This document shows, piece by piece, positions 10,547 to 23,000 of a stretch of DNA of 64,000 nucleotides (position 1 is its first letter; the number at the start of each line of letters is the position of its first letter). Under the pieces are notes generated by a model. The model saw nothing but the letters and a program-made list of their open reading frames with translations, searched no databases and was not told the DNA's origin. This stretch comes from Welwitschia mirabilis (Eukaryota > Gnetophyta > Gnetopsida > Welwitschiales), in the NCBI GenBank assembly GCA_051453625.1, contig JBOZIK010000001.1:35863262-35927261 (forward strand). The letters run 5' to 3'. The position numbers were made by a program, and so were the translations under genes.

Positions 10547-12780
10547 TAGATACCAATTAGGGATTCTTTTCCTTAATTGTCTTTAGTTCTATCCTATTAG
10601 GCCTAACTTCTTTTAACATGAACTTGTTTACACTGTCAAGTAAACTCTATTATTTTGGATCTAATAAACAGGTCATATTTTTGTGATTTCAAAATTTTTC
10701 TTTTACTTTTTCTTCTAGTGTGTTTTTTTCCACTTATGATCTTAATAAATAAAGTTAAAAATCATAGGACTATAGTGACAAAAAATGCAAAAAAGTTGGA
10801 ATAATTCTTCAATTTATTTGTACGTATTTGTACTTTTTGCTTAAAGAACAATAGAATAACAAAGACAAGAGATTCTATAGAGTCATCTTGTAGGGCTACA
10901 TTAGAGTAAATTGTTTCTGATCTTCAAAATGATAACATTCTTGTGCAAAAAGGACTAACCTTTATAATATCTATAGTATCGATGCATGCTTCAATGTCAT
11001 TCACACCATCTAAAGAAGCTAAAAGGGATTGAGTTAGAAGGAAAATACATTCCACAAAATATCCTAGTCTTCCTCCTTTGTTAATCACACTTAATGACAA
11101 GCTTCTAAAGTTGGATTTCTTTGTAAACAATGCACAAAAAGACATGATTTCAATCTTACAATCAAGTAAGTCCCTTTTGAAATATTATACTAATGATAGT
11201 TAACAAACCTATCATGATTATAAGGTACAAGTTGATATTTTATTACTCAATGGATACTTGATTATAAATATTAAAAGCAACATGATTTAAAGGAATAGAA
11301 AACAAAAGTAAAAAGGATCTAAAGTAATTGAGAATCTGAAAATTCTAAAAAGGATAGTTTCATATAAAATCCTCTAGTAGTCAACAATAGGTTCGTAGAT
11401 CTACATATAGGAAATAACATATTCCATTTGTTATATAAAGTGCATATAGAAGAAAAAAGATAGAGGAGTTATCTGCTTAAGGAGAACCTAAAGTCACAGT
11501 CAAAAGTATTAAGAAATGAAAAAATCATTTTCTAATGAAAACAAAGTTTAAAGATGCTAAAAACAAATTGATGTTTTTAAGAATATTGTAAGACAAAAAC
11601 TGAATGGGAAAATAGATAAAAATGGAAAATAAACAAATAAATTGGAAAGTTTAGTAGATTCATTGTCTTCAGAGAAATGATTGTAAGCTAATTTGAAATC
11701 TAGCATAGAGGACGTGTAATAATTATAGAATGAAATTTGAAAACTAAAACAATGCTAAACAGTGCAGAAATTAAATCTTTAGATGAGGATATGTTAATAG
11801 AGGTTGTTATTTCAACAAAGTAATATGAACTAGTGTACAACACAACTAACCCAGGTTTGTAAGATGCTACTCAAGGAGGAGGAGATATTTTAGAAAATTC
11901 ATAATAAATGAGTTTTAATGATATCTTAAGTCCAAAAAAAAAACTTGATTATAGTAGAAGCTTTACTTTAAAAGACTTCATTTATGAGACTTGGACTTGG
12001 TGGTTTGAAGATGTTGTGGAAGACATAGGCTTTGGGACGTTATAATATAAATGGTTGCATACTTTTTGTTTTTTAAATTCATTAATAGTTTTAATTTGTT
12101 TATCCTTTCTGTTTCTTTGACAAACCATAGATTATTATTGGCTATTTATGTTGTGAACTTTAAATATTGCACTTTAAATTTTAATTAAGAACGTTAGCAT
12201 ATAAATGTTTTAGTGAAGATATACTATTGTGTTATGGAGAAGGGGGTGTTGAAACCCCCAAAAGTGTGTTTTGTTAACCATAATGAAATTCAATAGACAT
12301 AGCAAATGTTGAAAAAATGTTGTGACAATTGTGGATTATTATGTATTTAAGGAAAAAAAAAACCCCATACCAAAAGAAGGGAAAAAAACATGCATAAATG
12401 TTTGAAACATCAATTTCCTTTTTGATTTTCATTAGGATGAATACGGCTTCCTTCTAAAACTTTGAAACTGTGGCTACTGAACTAGGTACTCATGAGACTA
12501 AAATATGACCTATTTGACCAAAATTCAAAGAACCACAAGAGGAAATTAACATTCAGCTAGACCTTTTTAGCTTATGACTAAATCTAAAAAGCAACATCAT
12601 GTATAATATGTGCTTTCTCTTGAAACTCAAAACTATCACTAGATATAAAATGTTTATGTTTGAAAATAATACCACATCTTCGTTTTTATATGAAATAAAG
12701 AATACAAGGGTAAATGCACGTCCATCAAAACTTCATCAAAGTCTAAATATTAGGGATGTCTCATAATAAGCCTTCTTTCT
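10547..12780. other. AT-rich intergenic stretch, no gene recognised
   Basis: No gene or known transposon domain is recognised. A + strand frame from about 10895 to 11205 has few stops (translating to a segment with LQNDNILVQKGL and LLITLNDKLLKLDFF), so it may be an unrecognised coding relic. A short hairpin lies at 12242-12259 (GGGGGT stem, ACCCCC partner, 6-base loop). Confidence 0.5.
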
Positions 12781-12860
12781 AGCATGATTAAAACCCTTGA
12801 ACGGCATAAAATATCTACGTCCAAGTGTTATGAGCAAACTTGTAAAAATAGAAAACATGC

Positions 12861-13383
12861 TAATAGCCTCCTTGCATTAAGCAATAGGAACATTTTACTT
12901 CTANNNNNNNNNNNNNNNNNNNNNNNNNNNNNNNNNNNNNNNNNNNNNNNNNNNNNNNNNNNNNNNNNNNNNNNNNNNNNNNNNNNNNNNNNNNNNNNNN
13001 NNNNNNNNNNNNNNNNNNNNNNNNNNNNNNNNNNNNNNNNNNNNNNNNNNNNNNNNNNNNNNNNNNNNNNNNNNNNNNNNNNNNNNNNNNNNNNNNNNNN
13101 NNNNNNNNNNNNNNNNNNNNNNNNNNNNNNNNNNNNNNNNNNNNNNNNNNNNNNNNNNNNNNNNNNNNNNNNNNNNNNNNNNNNNNNNNNNNNNNNNNNN
13201 NNNNNNNNNNNNNNNNNNNNNNNNNNNNNNNNNNNNNNNNNNNNNNNNNNNNNNNNNNNNNNNNNNNNNNNNNNNNNNNNNNNNNNNNNNNNNNNNNNNN
13301 NNNNNNNNNNNNNNNNNNNNNNNNNNNNNNNNNNNNNNNNTAATAGCCTCCTTGCATTAAGCAATAGGGACATTTTACTTCTA
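12861..13383. repeat. Direct duplication flanking N gap 12904-13340
   Basis: The 43 bases before the gap (12861-12903) are repeated immediately after it (13341-13383) with one difference. The likeliest reading is unmerged ends of overlapping contigs. Confidence 0.85.
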
Positions 13384-14689
13384 CAAGTCTCTCAGATGTC
13401 AAATATTTTCCAATAGGTGGGGCCTGATGAAAAATGGATTAAAAAAAGTGAGAAAAGTTTGAAATTGTAGGAAGTTTCCAAATATCTTTAAAACAACGAA
13501 CCTAGTTGCCTTTTTTATCATTAACACCCCATTTTCTGTTACATACAAAAGTAATATCTGATTTTGCTATCTTCAAGGAGTAATTTGATAATGAAGATAG
13601 GTAAAATCATGAAGCTAATAAAGTTTTTCACATATATTCTCATTTTGATGAAAATAGTGGTACTATTATTAATGAAATGCATAATTTTTTAGAAAGAAGA
13701 AAACATTGCATGTCTAAAAACATAGATACTATAAGTATTTTTCCATGAAATCCATTGATGAGTAATACTTAGTGAGTTGAGAGATGTCACACCTTTTCAA
13801 AACAGTGTGGTTACTAGCTTCAAATAGTACAAGCAAAGAGGACCTTTATCCAAAGGTAATTACCCAGGACTTATTCTTTGCAAAATATCCTGAATAATGG
13901 TTGATTCTCTAGTTTATCAAAGGATGGAATGTTTGTCAAGATTTCCAAATACTTTTTCATACATAAGAACCATCAACTTTTATCTTGAAAAGAAATAAAT
14001 CAAATTAATTGGATTTAAATGTTGCCAAAAACTACAATTTTTAGGATGAACCATTTTCAAACATAGAGTAAATAGATTTCTAATAGTGCTTAAAGTAGCA
14101 ATGTAGTGAAGTATCAATTTAATAATTAAACACTTTGCTTGTTAAAAAAAGGGGAAAAAAGAAAAAGAAAAGGGTTCATTAAACCAAGTCCACTTTGATT
14201 TTTGGGGGTGTACAATATTGTCATGCAATCTTGTTATAACCTTTTCTATTAATGGTGGTAGACCACATAAAAATCCAAAGTTAAGCTTTCCTAGTTTTTG
14301 ATAAGCACTTTTAGAAAGTGCCCAATAAAAATAATAATAAATATGTATAAAAGCAATGATGAATTTAGAGATAAGAAACCTCCCAATTACAGTTATTTGT
14401 TTTAAATTCATCTACCTTCCTTTGGACATTTTCAAAAGTTTAGCTTCATAAACTAGAAGTCAATCCTACAAAAATAAAGGAATACCAAATTGTTTATCAT
14501 TCCTTAAAGCATGGCATAAAAAACCTTAGCTATAATGAAATGATAAAAGAAGCTAATGGATATCCTCGTCTTACTAATCTCTCAATGTGAAAGTAACTAC
14601 TAATCCCAAAAATGAAGATTACATAAGAATTAGCATTAGCAAATAAGCACTTAACCATATATGAATAGAGTTAGGGTTAAAACCCAATT

Positions 14690-15240
14690 TAGAAAGGTAT
14701 GCTATAATAAATGTCTATTAAATTCAATCATAAGCCTTTGCATAATCTAGTTTTATAAAAATCACATCCTTGTTGGAATTTGTGGCCCATGAAAACATCC
14801 TCCAAGTAGCAACTACATTATTGAAAATATATATCCCTTTAACAAGGCCTACTTGGTCCCCAAAGATAATATTAAGAAGGATTCTTTGAAGCCTATTTGC
14901 TAGACATTGTGCAATCTTTTATAGCTTACATGATGCAATCTAATTAGCCTCCAATTCGAAGTAAGTTCTAGATAACCAGATTTTGGAGGTAACCTTATGA
15001 CCCCCTTGTTTATAGTTTCACCTAGACTCTTAATAGTAATAGCCTTTTAGGTTAGAGAAAAGTAGTCACTTCCAATAACATCCCATAAATGTTTATAAAA
15101 TTCAATTGAAATACCATCAATACCTAGTGCCTTTCCATTAGACATAGCATAACATGCATTTCTTAATTCATTTAAATAAATTAATTCCTTCAAACATCTA
15201 AGATTTGTCTTCAAAAATCAAATAAAGAATAGTTATTAGT
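14690..15240 (-). pseudogene. LINE reverse transcriptase core remnant
   Basis: The conserved run from the family's 'GKA-G-DGI--EFYK' block to the 'DYAKAYD' block is present over about 550 bases. Visible motifs are GKALGIDGISIEFYKHLWD, NKGVIRLPPKSGYLEL, NWRLIRL, and FIKLDYAKAYD. One frameshift near 14920 separates the two halves. The enzyme reverse-transcribes LINE RNA at the nicked target. Confidence 0.85.
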
Positions 15241-15479
15241 GTTGGTCTAGAAATCCTGCTAGTTTATACTGTTAGCTTTAAAGGCATTTGAAAAGTGATT
15301 AGCAAGAAATGAAAAACCGCATAGGTTCAGTAATTAACTTCCCATCCTAAATGATAAGCTTCATTTCTTACCCTCTTTTTTTTTCGTTTCCTTTTTAACT
15401 ATTTGAAGAATTCTTATCATTTTAATCTAAAGTTTTTAACCAATACAACATACTTTTGATCAAGGAACTTTCTAGAAGT

Positions 15480-16480
15480 AGATTTCCCATTCTTATCTCG
15501 CTATCCTTACTTTGAGAGAGATTCTTAAGATGCATATTAAGATGGCCATTCTTCAACAAATAGGTAAGATTAGAAGTAGCTACTAACATTTTGAAGTTTT
15601 CCTCGCAACTAGCCTTAGTGACCTTTGTAGATGCATATCATGCATGATTTCGAGCACAACATGGGTTCGAAATGGATGATGATTAGCATTTCATTAATTA
15701 TTCAAAGAAAATAGCATGCAACTTAAACAAATGTTGTTTTTTATTACCACTAAGCCCATTATTGTTAACATCAATACATAATGGNNNNNNNNNNTGCCTC
15801 ATTAAAAAATCGACATGGGCATTATTATTTCGAAACGAAATAGTCAAAAGGTAAAATTGGTCTAGTATGCTAAAATTCAAGAATATGCTTCTCTAAAATT
15901 ACTCTATGTGAAAGGCCTGCAAGAGTAATTATCATCACTAACAACATCCAGTAAGCAAAATCATTTCTAAAAGTTAGATCATTCATAATATTCCTCCCTT
16001 TTTAATTGATGAAAAATATACTCAATCTTATCATAGGAAAATTCAAGAATTTTTAAGTCACTATAAAGATGCATGGTATAGGAGGAAAAGCAATAAATAG
16101 CTATTTTCATAACTCCACTATTTCATACGACTTGTTTAGAGCATCATAGAACATATTTCAAAAGGAAAAAGGTACATGTCACCCACACACATCTATTCTT
16201 TAAATCATAGCCCAATGATAGCAAGTTGAATAGCCATTTTAGATCAATAATGCACCCAACACCTCTTCCTTCAGTATGAGAAGTTCATACAGTGACATTA
16301 TTTTTAACAAAATAATTACAATAAACAAGGTATTACTATGAATCTCTACCTCCTAAAGCAAAACAAAGTGGATATCCAGATCAAGAGTAGAAATGAAGTA
16401 TCCACCACTTTTTCTTTAGTTTACTAGTAAGAACTTGAAGATTCCAAGAAATAATCTTTATTTTATGGAAGATGGGGAAT
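15480..16480 (-). pseudogene. LINE endonuclease region remnant
   Basis: The start of an apurinic/apyrimidinic-type endonuclease is suggested by IISWNLQ at 16456-16436 followed by a Lys-rich stretch, at the right distance upstream of the RT. The catalytic Glu and later motifs cannot be traced with confidence because of many frame breaks and a 10-base N gap (15785-15794). A tandem 17-base repeat lies just upstream at 16594-16627. Confidence 0.5.
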
Positions 16481-17109
16481 TGTCATGTGGATTCCACCAA
16501 AAATCCACTACTCAAGAGTTATCAGCATTCACTAATGAAGAAGGTGCAATAATAGGATTAAATGTAATAATCTAATGTAAAGACTAAAGTACGTTCTCAA
16601 CAAAAACTTGTTCTCAACAAAAACTTGTGGCTTATTCATTCTTACTTTCTTACTAGGACCATCCACACTACCACTTTTTTGATTTAGTAAATGTGAGCCC
16701 TTTCTTATCAATAACTAATTGGTTTAAACTTTTAAGAGGTTCATCTAGTTTTTGTGAAACAATATATATAATACCATTAGAAGGAATCACTCTTAGAGTC
16801 TTCCTTTTATTACCCTTTCTAATACTAGATACAAGAGGCATGACAACACCTTTACTAGAGCCCTCTACATGGTGAGCTTATTTAATGCTAAATCTAGAAT
16901 TTATAGAAGCTTTATTTTGTGATTCTTAAAATTCTCTTTTACTTTCTTTTTTCATAAAAACCTTTTGGGAAAAATTTATCCCTCTGGCTTTCGAAACCAA
17001 AGTAGATTATCATAAAAAGGTTAATCTTCATTTAAAAAAGCGTTAAGGAATACCCATTGGTGTACAAGAATCTTCTTGATGAAGAACATTCCCAAGGAGA
17101 CTAACAGTC

Positions 17110-17560
17110 TCATGTTTGGAATGTTGAAAAACTAGATGAGGATTTGGACGTGTCAAAAACCATAGGATAATCTCTATGTAAAGGATCATTAACTTTGAAA
17201 TTATGTTGCCATTTGTGAATGATAATAACTACATGATGATGAAAAAGGGAATAATGCTTAAAGTTTTTTTCAACCATCAAAGGATTTTCAAGTTCAACGA
17301 AAATAAAGTTTTTAGCAGAATATTTTGTGCATTGAACATTAATATCAAAACAACTTAAAATTGCTTGCACTTTTACAAATAGTAATGATTCCTAAGAAGA
17401 TAACATAAGATTTGAAAGAGACATCTCATGAAGCAAAGTCAAAAGAATTTTTTCCCCAAATAGATCATAGGATAAAATAAAGTCAATGTCTATATTATTA
17501 CTTGATTTTTTGCTTCTATAATAAACTTATGAAGTTCTTTGGATGCCCTTCTCCATGAAA
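17110..17560 (-). pseudogene. LINE ORF1-like segment
   Basis: An 86-residue open stretch (17370-17110) plus upstream sequence in the same orientation encodes a segment with LLFVKVQAILSCFDINVQ and IIIHKWQHNF, resembling the nucleic-acid-binding ORF1 region of plant LINEs (the 'hKW-p-F' signature). It lies directly upstream of the endonuclease start. Family assignment is by position and weak motif similarity. Confidence 0.45.
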
Positions 17561-17667
17561 GAAGGTTAGGGGTAGAAGTTAACCTTAAGAATTCTTGATA
17601 GAGAAATTCAACTAGCCTCTAACCAAAATGTTGAGGTGGATGGGAGGGTCCCTTAGTGAAAAATCAC

Positions 17668-17887
17668 TCATGACACTCAAATTATAAACACTTCTTTCAT
17701 CCATACTTCTATCCTTAATCTATCAATCAAAAAACTAGTTTATGATCAATCCTCGTATAGTTATAGGGAACTTTCACTCATTCATGACAATAAAATTATA
17801 AACACTTCTTTCATTCCTACTTCTATCCTTAATCTATTAATCGAAAAACTAGTTTATGATCAATCATCATATAGTTTTAAGGAACTA
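17668..17887. repeat. Diverged 114-bp tandem duplication
   Basis: Two units start at 17668 and 17782 with TCATGACA. They share long blocks such as ATTATAAACACTTCTTTCAT and CTAGTTTATGATCAATC but differ at scattered sites. No N gap lies between them, so this duplication is real and old, unlike the gap-flanking ones. Confidence 0.85.
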
Positions 17888-17932
17888 GGTATCAGGGCTA
17901 ATCAATCAGATGAAAATGAATGCCAAATTGTA

Positions 17933-18149
17933 AACTCAAGAAAAATAAAAAAAAACAAGAATTTCTATATCTAAAGAATTCTTCTCCATANNNNNNNNNN
18001 NNNNNNNNNNNNNNNNNNNNNNNNNNNNNNNNNNNNNNNNNNNNNNNNNNNNNNNNNNNNNNNNNNNNNNNNNNNNNNNNNNNNNNNNNNAACTCAAGAA
18101 AAATAAAAAAAAAACAAGAATTTCAATATCTAAAGAATTCTTCTCCATA
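17933..18149. repeat. Direct duplication flanking N gap 17991-18090
   Basis: 58-59 bases before the gap are repeated right after it with two small differences. The 100-base N run is a placeholder size; likely an unmerged contig overlap. Confidence 0.85.
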
Positions 18150-18720
18150 GTTGAGAGCTTATAAGCCTTTTCTTCATGCTTTTATGTTATAAGTTTCCTA
18201 TAGTATAGATGCTCCCCCACCCCTCCTCTCTCTCCTTTTTTTATTTAACTACTATCAAATTAGATATATTATCCATGATGTCACTTAAGGAGAATTTATT
18301 TGAGAATATAATATTTTATATTAATTACATGATCTATTTAATTATGATATATGCATGAGTTATGTTATTCATATGGTTACTATATAAGTTATGTAGTCTT
18401 GTGGTTATCATATATTAATAGGCTATGTTATGCTTAGTTTGAATATATGCAACCTAAAAGAGAATAAATTTCTATATGGCTCTCTAACTGATATTGTTAA
18501 AAACATATTATTCTTGTTGATCTTTATTTTTTTTAAATCAAGTTGATATTTTAACATGTGAGATCATTAGCATGATTGATTTTATTGTTTCGTATTAAAT
18601 ACAATGATATTAATCCACAGAGGATATAATACATACAAGATTATTTAAATGTATTAAATTTACTCTAGAATTAATAAAGCATATTAGATTTACCTAAACA
18701 ATTTTACGAATAGTCATTAC
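18150..18720. other. AT-rich spacer
   Basis: A C/T-rich patch at about 18208-18240 is followed by AT-rich sequence with no coding signal or recognisable repeat, up to the LTR of the next copia element. Confidence 0.6.
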
Positions 18721-18881
18721 CATAAGAAATATGATGTCATAGTTATTAATTGGATAAAACTAAGTATCAAAGTTACAATATGTATAGCATCTAAAATGGT
18801 TACATATTTAAGTCATAACATTTCGTTATACATTGTTTACTATTGTAATTATTTAGTTAACAATGCTATCATTCACTAACA
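18721..18881 (-). repeat. 3' LTR of the compact copia element
   Basis: It aligns with 22136-22279: both contain AAGAAATATGAT, ATTGGATAAAA, GTTATACA and end ACTAACA. On the minus strand it begins TGTTAGTG, next to the polypurine tract. It is about 17 bases longer than its partner because of small indels. Confidence 0.85.
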
Positions 18882-18897
18882 TTCCCTAGTTTTTAAA
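18882..18897 (-). promoter_or_regulatory. Polypurine tract of the compact copia element
   Basis: On the minus strand TTTAAAAACTAGGGAA abuts the TGTTAGTG start of the LTR, as expected for plus-strand priming. Confidence 0.65.
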
Positions 18898-20420
18898 TAA
18901 CACGGAGAACCTAACAATACCACAAAGTTCCTGAACTTCTTGACATTTAATAGGCTTGTAAAACCATTAGTAGGGCTTGACATGGACTTGATGTAAGCAA
19001 TATCAAATCTTTTAGTAGTGTAATCATTCCATGCAATGGAGAGATGTGTTTTGAAATGACTAGTCTTCCTACTATTAATAGAATTCTTCACAACTTGGAC
19101 TGTAGCTTTACTATCGGAATAGATAATAGGCTTTTACACACTAATACCTAGTGCCACAAATAGTATCTAAATGCCTTCACTTAGGAGATGGCACTTAGCT
19201 TCCATGGTTGAACTTGAAACACAGTCCTACTTTATGCTTGCCAATGAAATGATGGACTTTCCTATATAGATCATGTAACCAATTCTAGACCTTTTCAAAT
19301 CTAGATCATCACCTCAGTGAGAGTTAATATAATTAACTAACTAATTATCAGACTGCTGAAAGATTAGGCTAAAGTATTTTTTTTCTTCTTAAGTTATAGT
19401 AGGATCTGGAGAAACACTCCTAGATGATATTTATTTTGTTTTCTTAAAAACCATGAAAGAAGATTTATTTGCATCTCAATATCTGGCCTAGTTATAGTAA
19501 GATACTATAGTTTCCTAGTATCCTCTGGAACGAGGTAACATCAATCTTCATATGTTGAGCTTCATATATTTTATGTATCAGACTTAATAGGATAACAGCT
19601 TCTTTGGTGTTTAGAAGTTGATACGCTTCAAGTATTTCATCTAAGTACTTTCTTTGAGACCCTTAGATCATTTTGTGCTTTGTAAGATCTTCATGGTAAG
19701 CTAATGGTGTGCTTCGCTTATGTTTGACAATTCAAAGTTCCAAGGCAAGAACTTCTTGAAGTCTAACAATGCTTCTTTGTTTTACACATTACTGGCACAT
19801 CATCCACATGGAAGGCATACAGAGTTTAGACTTCGTTCTGTTTAACTTCACAAAAACATTTACATCATGGAACAAGTTCTATAAGTCATCATCAAGTAGG
19901 AATTTGCTTAGCACCTAGTACTAAACCCTAAGTAATTGTTTTAACCCATACAATGACTTAATTAATTTATACACATTTTTGGAACCAACTTGAAAACCTT
20001 CTGGTTACTCCATATGGTACACACTTGATGTATTAGCATATCCACTAGCATGCCAACACCTCATTTGAACATTTGTTAATGAGATGACTATGATAGAAAG
20101 CCTTACAGCTAGAGACTCTGAGCATGATTAAATTAAGCTTTGTTTTGTGGCATAACCCAAACAAAGTATCACCTTAAAGGCCTTTAGTGGGGAGCTTTGA
20201 AATAAAAGATAGTAGGTCAATTTCTTAAGGACATGATTTCTTCATTCGACAACTCCATTATGATATGGAGAACATGATGTTATGGTTTGAAGTTTCATTC
20301 CTTTCTTTTAAAGAAATTCTTGGAACTATTAGCCAATGCACTCCCTATTGTTTTGAGTATGTAACTAAGAAATTTTGTGTCCCACCTTATTTTGGGCCTA
20401 CTTTCTAAAATGCTGAAATT
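18882..20420 (-). pseudogene. Copia RNase H and reverse transcriptase remnant (compact element)
   Basis: Minus-strand translation gives, from the right, GFQVGSKNVYKLIKSLYGLKQ (about 20003-19935), a YVDD-type box altered to HVDD (about 19815-19797), and near the end the 71-residue open segment 19091-18876 with KNSINSRKTSHFKTHLSIAWND, matching the 'H--TKHIE-------RE' C-terminal part of copia RNase H. Several stops interrupt the frame. Confidence 0.75.
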
Positions 20421-20775
20421 TACTTAATGCATCATTCTTGTGTTATATATGAAATACCCAATCATATCATGTGAAATCATCTACAAAGAGAATAAGGAAT
20501 AGATGATTTCCATGTGACAAAGTTCAACTAAAAGAACCAATATCTAAATGCATTGATTCAAGTGGTTGCGTGATTTGTCTATCAGCAAGTTTAGGTTTTA
20601 CAGTTACTGTTTGTTTGGCTTTTAAACAATTTTCACATTTAACAAAATCTTTTATATTTATGAGCCTGCCCATAGTGCAATTGTTTAGCTTCATCATGGC
20701 TTGTGTGTTAACATGAACAAGTCTATAGTGCCAAATACTACTCAATTCAATGTTGGTCACTAATATCTTGTCCAA
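20420..20775 (-). pseudogene. Copia GAG-pre-integrase and integrase N-terminal remnant (compact element)
   Basis: The 83-residue open segment 20775-20524 contains IWHYRLVHVNTQAMMKL and KCENCLKAKQTVTV, the His/Cys zinc-binding GAG-pre-integrase domain, followed by PLESMHLDIGSF, the start of the integrase core. Downstream, VDDFT near 20490 and HNGVVE near 20295 mark catalytic-core pieces in other frames. Confidence 0.85.
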
Positions 20776-21289
20776 CTTGAATCAATACATTCCATTGTTC
20801 CGTGAAGTGATCATCTTCATAGCAACATTAGATAACACCTCAACATGTTAACAGCCTCTCCTAAAGAGGATATCATAATCAACTATAGACCCAACACTAA
20901 GACTAGGTTATATTTTAATTATGGAGAACAATAGAAATTATTAAATATAATGAATTGATCATCATAGCTTAATATGTCACGATAAACATAACAACTCCAC
21001 CATTTGCAACATGTGCTAACACACCTTGTGCCATTCTAAAATTAATTAAAAAGACTTAATTATTACATACATGTTTACTACTACCAAAGTAAATGTGCTA
21101 GTGCATGTAACCAACAACAAAACCACCATCATTCATTACATTAACGTTATCAGTGAGTACACTTGTAGGGCAAGATTTATCTTTAACAGTGGGGATGGAA
21201 CCTTCCTTGCCCTCATTTTTCCTTCCTTTTTAGCCTTTTTATTCCCAAGTATTTGGCTTTATTTTTTCAATTTGACTGTAATTTGTCCC

Positions 21290-22120
21290 ATGTGTCCATA
21301 GTTGAAGCCCCAGCCTTTGAATCTTTGCTTCTTTTGATTCTTCCCTTAGACCACAAGTATTGTGTTTAAGGAATTTATGGAAGTTCCATTTTTCAAAGAC
21401 ACCTTGTGAGCATAAATGAGGCTTATCATGGTTTCATAAGATAAGGTGTTAACGCCTTCTATTATAATCGACGTCTTGAGTACTTCATAATCTAAAGGAA
21501 GTGATTTTAATAAATTGTGCTTCAAGCTGGTCTCTAGTAAGCCTTTTCCTTGTGCCATTAGTTGTTGCTACAAATGGGTTAGCCTCTACACCATAATGGA
21601 GAAAGAATTAGTAGGGTTGTGATGTAGTTTTTCCAGTTCCATAAAGATGGACCTAAAGCAAGAACCATTCTTAACACCATATACTCCTCTTAGCTTCTGC
21701 CATATTTTGTTGATTCCAATAGCAATGTGGGGATCCATGGTTTATACAATACTATATTTTACATGCTTATCAAGTGTGTGGATCTCTTCGTTAGACATGT
21801 CAATCCTCTCTCAAATCAAGTTTCATAGATCCTTTACATTTAGATACATCACTATCATCTTATTCCATGCTAAGGAATTTTCGAAACCTCTTAGTATCAT
21901 TTCTAGCACCATAACGATATTTACTTCATAACTTCTTTTAATAGGAATGTCAATTTTGGCAATGACGACACTCATTTTTCCTATTGGAATTGTTTGAAGA
22001 ATTCTTTGAATTTCTCAATTTCATTAATGATTTGCCCTTTGCTCATGATCTTCTTATTAGGACTATCCATGATTCCATGTTTCTTTTTGCACACGAGGTA
22101 TCTACGTTGTCTTTGGTAGG
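21290..22120 (-). pseudogene. Copia gag remnant (compact element)
   Basis: The 70-residue open segment 21558-21346 reads LLKSLPLDYEVLKTSI and LSYETMISLIYAHKVSLK, the helix typical of copia gag (UBN2/retrotran_gag). A degraded zinc-knuckle-like GFNYGHMG lies near 21310. Gag would form the virus-like particle; here it is broken upstream. Confidence 0.75.
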
Positions 22121-22123
22121 TTA

Positions 22124-22135
22124 GCTCTGATACCA
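22124..22135 (-). promoter_or_regulatory. Primer-binding site (initiator tRNA-Met type)
   Basis: On the minus strand TGGTATCAGAGC follows the 5' LTR directly. This 12-base sequence is the standard plant copia primer site complementary to the 3' end of initiator tRNA-Met, and it fixes the orientation and boundary of the element. Confidence 0.92.
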
Positions 22136-22279
22136 TATAAGAAATATGATATAATAATTAATAATTGGATAAAATTGGGTATCATATGTATAATCTATGG
22201 TTATGTATACATGTCGTACCATGTTATACAATGTTAACTATTATAAGTATTTACTTAACAACACTAACATTTACTAACA
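22136..22279 (-). repeat. 5' LTR of the compact copia element
   Basis: 144 bases, starting TGTTAGTAAATG on the minus strand and ending next to the primer-binding site. It matches 18721-18881 with scattered substitutions and short indels, so the insertion is old. Confidence 0.85.
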
Positions 22280-22479
22280 ATTAGGAATTCTAACAACCAA
22301 AACGTAAGAAAGGGGATCATAGTTTCACGTGATGGAATCTTAAGGAAGATAACATAGCATGTTGCAGGCATAGGGTGCTAAAAGAAGGAGCATGTGATAG
22401 AAATAGCAACACAAATAAATTATGAGTTTATCTAGCAAGTTGCATTACAATAGTGATATAAGATATCCTAAGGGAATCA

Positions 22480-23000
22480 AAAGGAAGAAAAATGTTAAAA
22501 AGTAAATATAATGGTGGAGTGAGGAAGTGTAATATGTTATCAACTGTAAGAAGAGATGATTTAGAGAATGACAAGGAAGTAAAAGTTAAAAAGATTTGAA
22601 AAGGCATAAGGAAGCAAGCAAAAGAAGCTAAGAAGATGGTAAAAAAGATGAAGCATAACACACTGGACAATTTACATGAGAACTTAGAGACAAAGAAGGT
22701 GAGAAATTGATCTACATGATAGTAAAGATTATAGACAGAAAGAATAATAATATTGACAACATCTAATGCATTAATGTTGAAGATTAGACTACCCTAATTA
22801 AAAAAAAAAAGATTATAGATAGATGGAAGGCCTACTTTTAATGATTATTACATGAGAAACTTCTTAGAAAATGAGTTCCAAATGCTATACCAAACTTGAA
22901 AATCATGAATCAATTCTATACATATGAATTAAGAAAACATTGGCAAAGATGACCAATGGTAAGGCTTTTGAGTTAGATGGCATCCCCATAGAGGTGCAAC
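22480..23000 (+). mobile_element. RTE-type LINE fragment (+ strand)
   Basis: The + strand encodes, with one frame change near 22690, AKEAKKMVKKMKHNTLDNLH, then EGEKLIYMIVKIIDRKNN, IDRWKAYF near 22815, and GKAFELDGIPIEV at 22957-22996. This is the order and spacing of the region just before and at the start of the RT of plant RTE-clade LINEs. The match stops after the DGIPIEV block; the catalytic DD block is not found downstream, so only a fragment remains. It starts close to the copia LTR at 22279. Confidence 0.75.

Larger units (their letters stand above)
13450..17560 (-). mobile_element. L1-type LINE retrotransposon (decayed, minus strand)
   Basis: Reading the minus strand, three parts are recognisable in the order of an L1 element: an ORF1-like segment (17560-17110), an endonuclease start with IISWN (16456-16441), and a reverse transcriptase with GKALGIDGI (15137-15111), NKGVIRL near 15010, NWRLIRL near 14945, and LDYAKAYD (14750-14725). 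The C-terminal part, with a YYYFYWALSKSAYQKLGKL segment, lies near 14340. The order ORF1-EN-RT matches plant L1 LINEs. Stops and shifts are frequent. Both ends are uncertain; no clear poly(A) tail or target duplication was found. Confidence 0.8.
18721..22279 (-). mobile_element. Compact Ty1/copia element with very short LTRs (minus strand, decayed)
   Basis: The element is bounded by two similar LTRs, 18721-18881 and 22136-22279, and by near-matching 5-base flanks ATTAC (18716-18720) and ATTAG (22280-22284), consistent with a target-site duplication. On the minus strand it shows a tRNA-Met primer-binding site next to the 5' LTR, gag, GAG-pre-integrase, integrase, RT with an HVDD box, RNase H and a polypurine tract. 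Total length 3.56 kb with 144-161 base LTRs is small for a copia element. It belongs to a different lineage from the Sirevirus-like copies at the left of the window. Confidence 0.85.
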
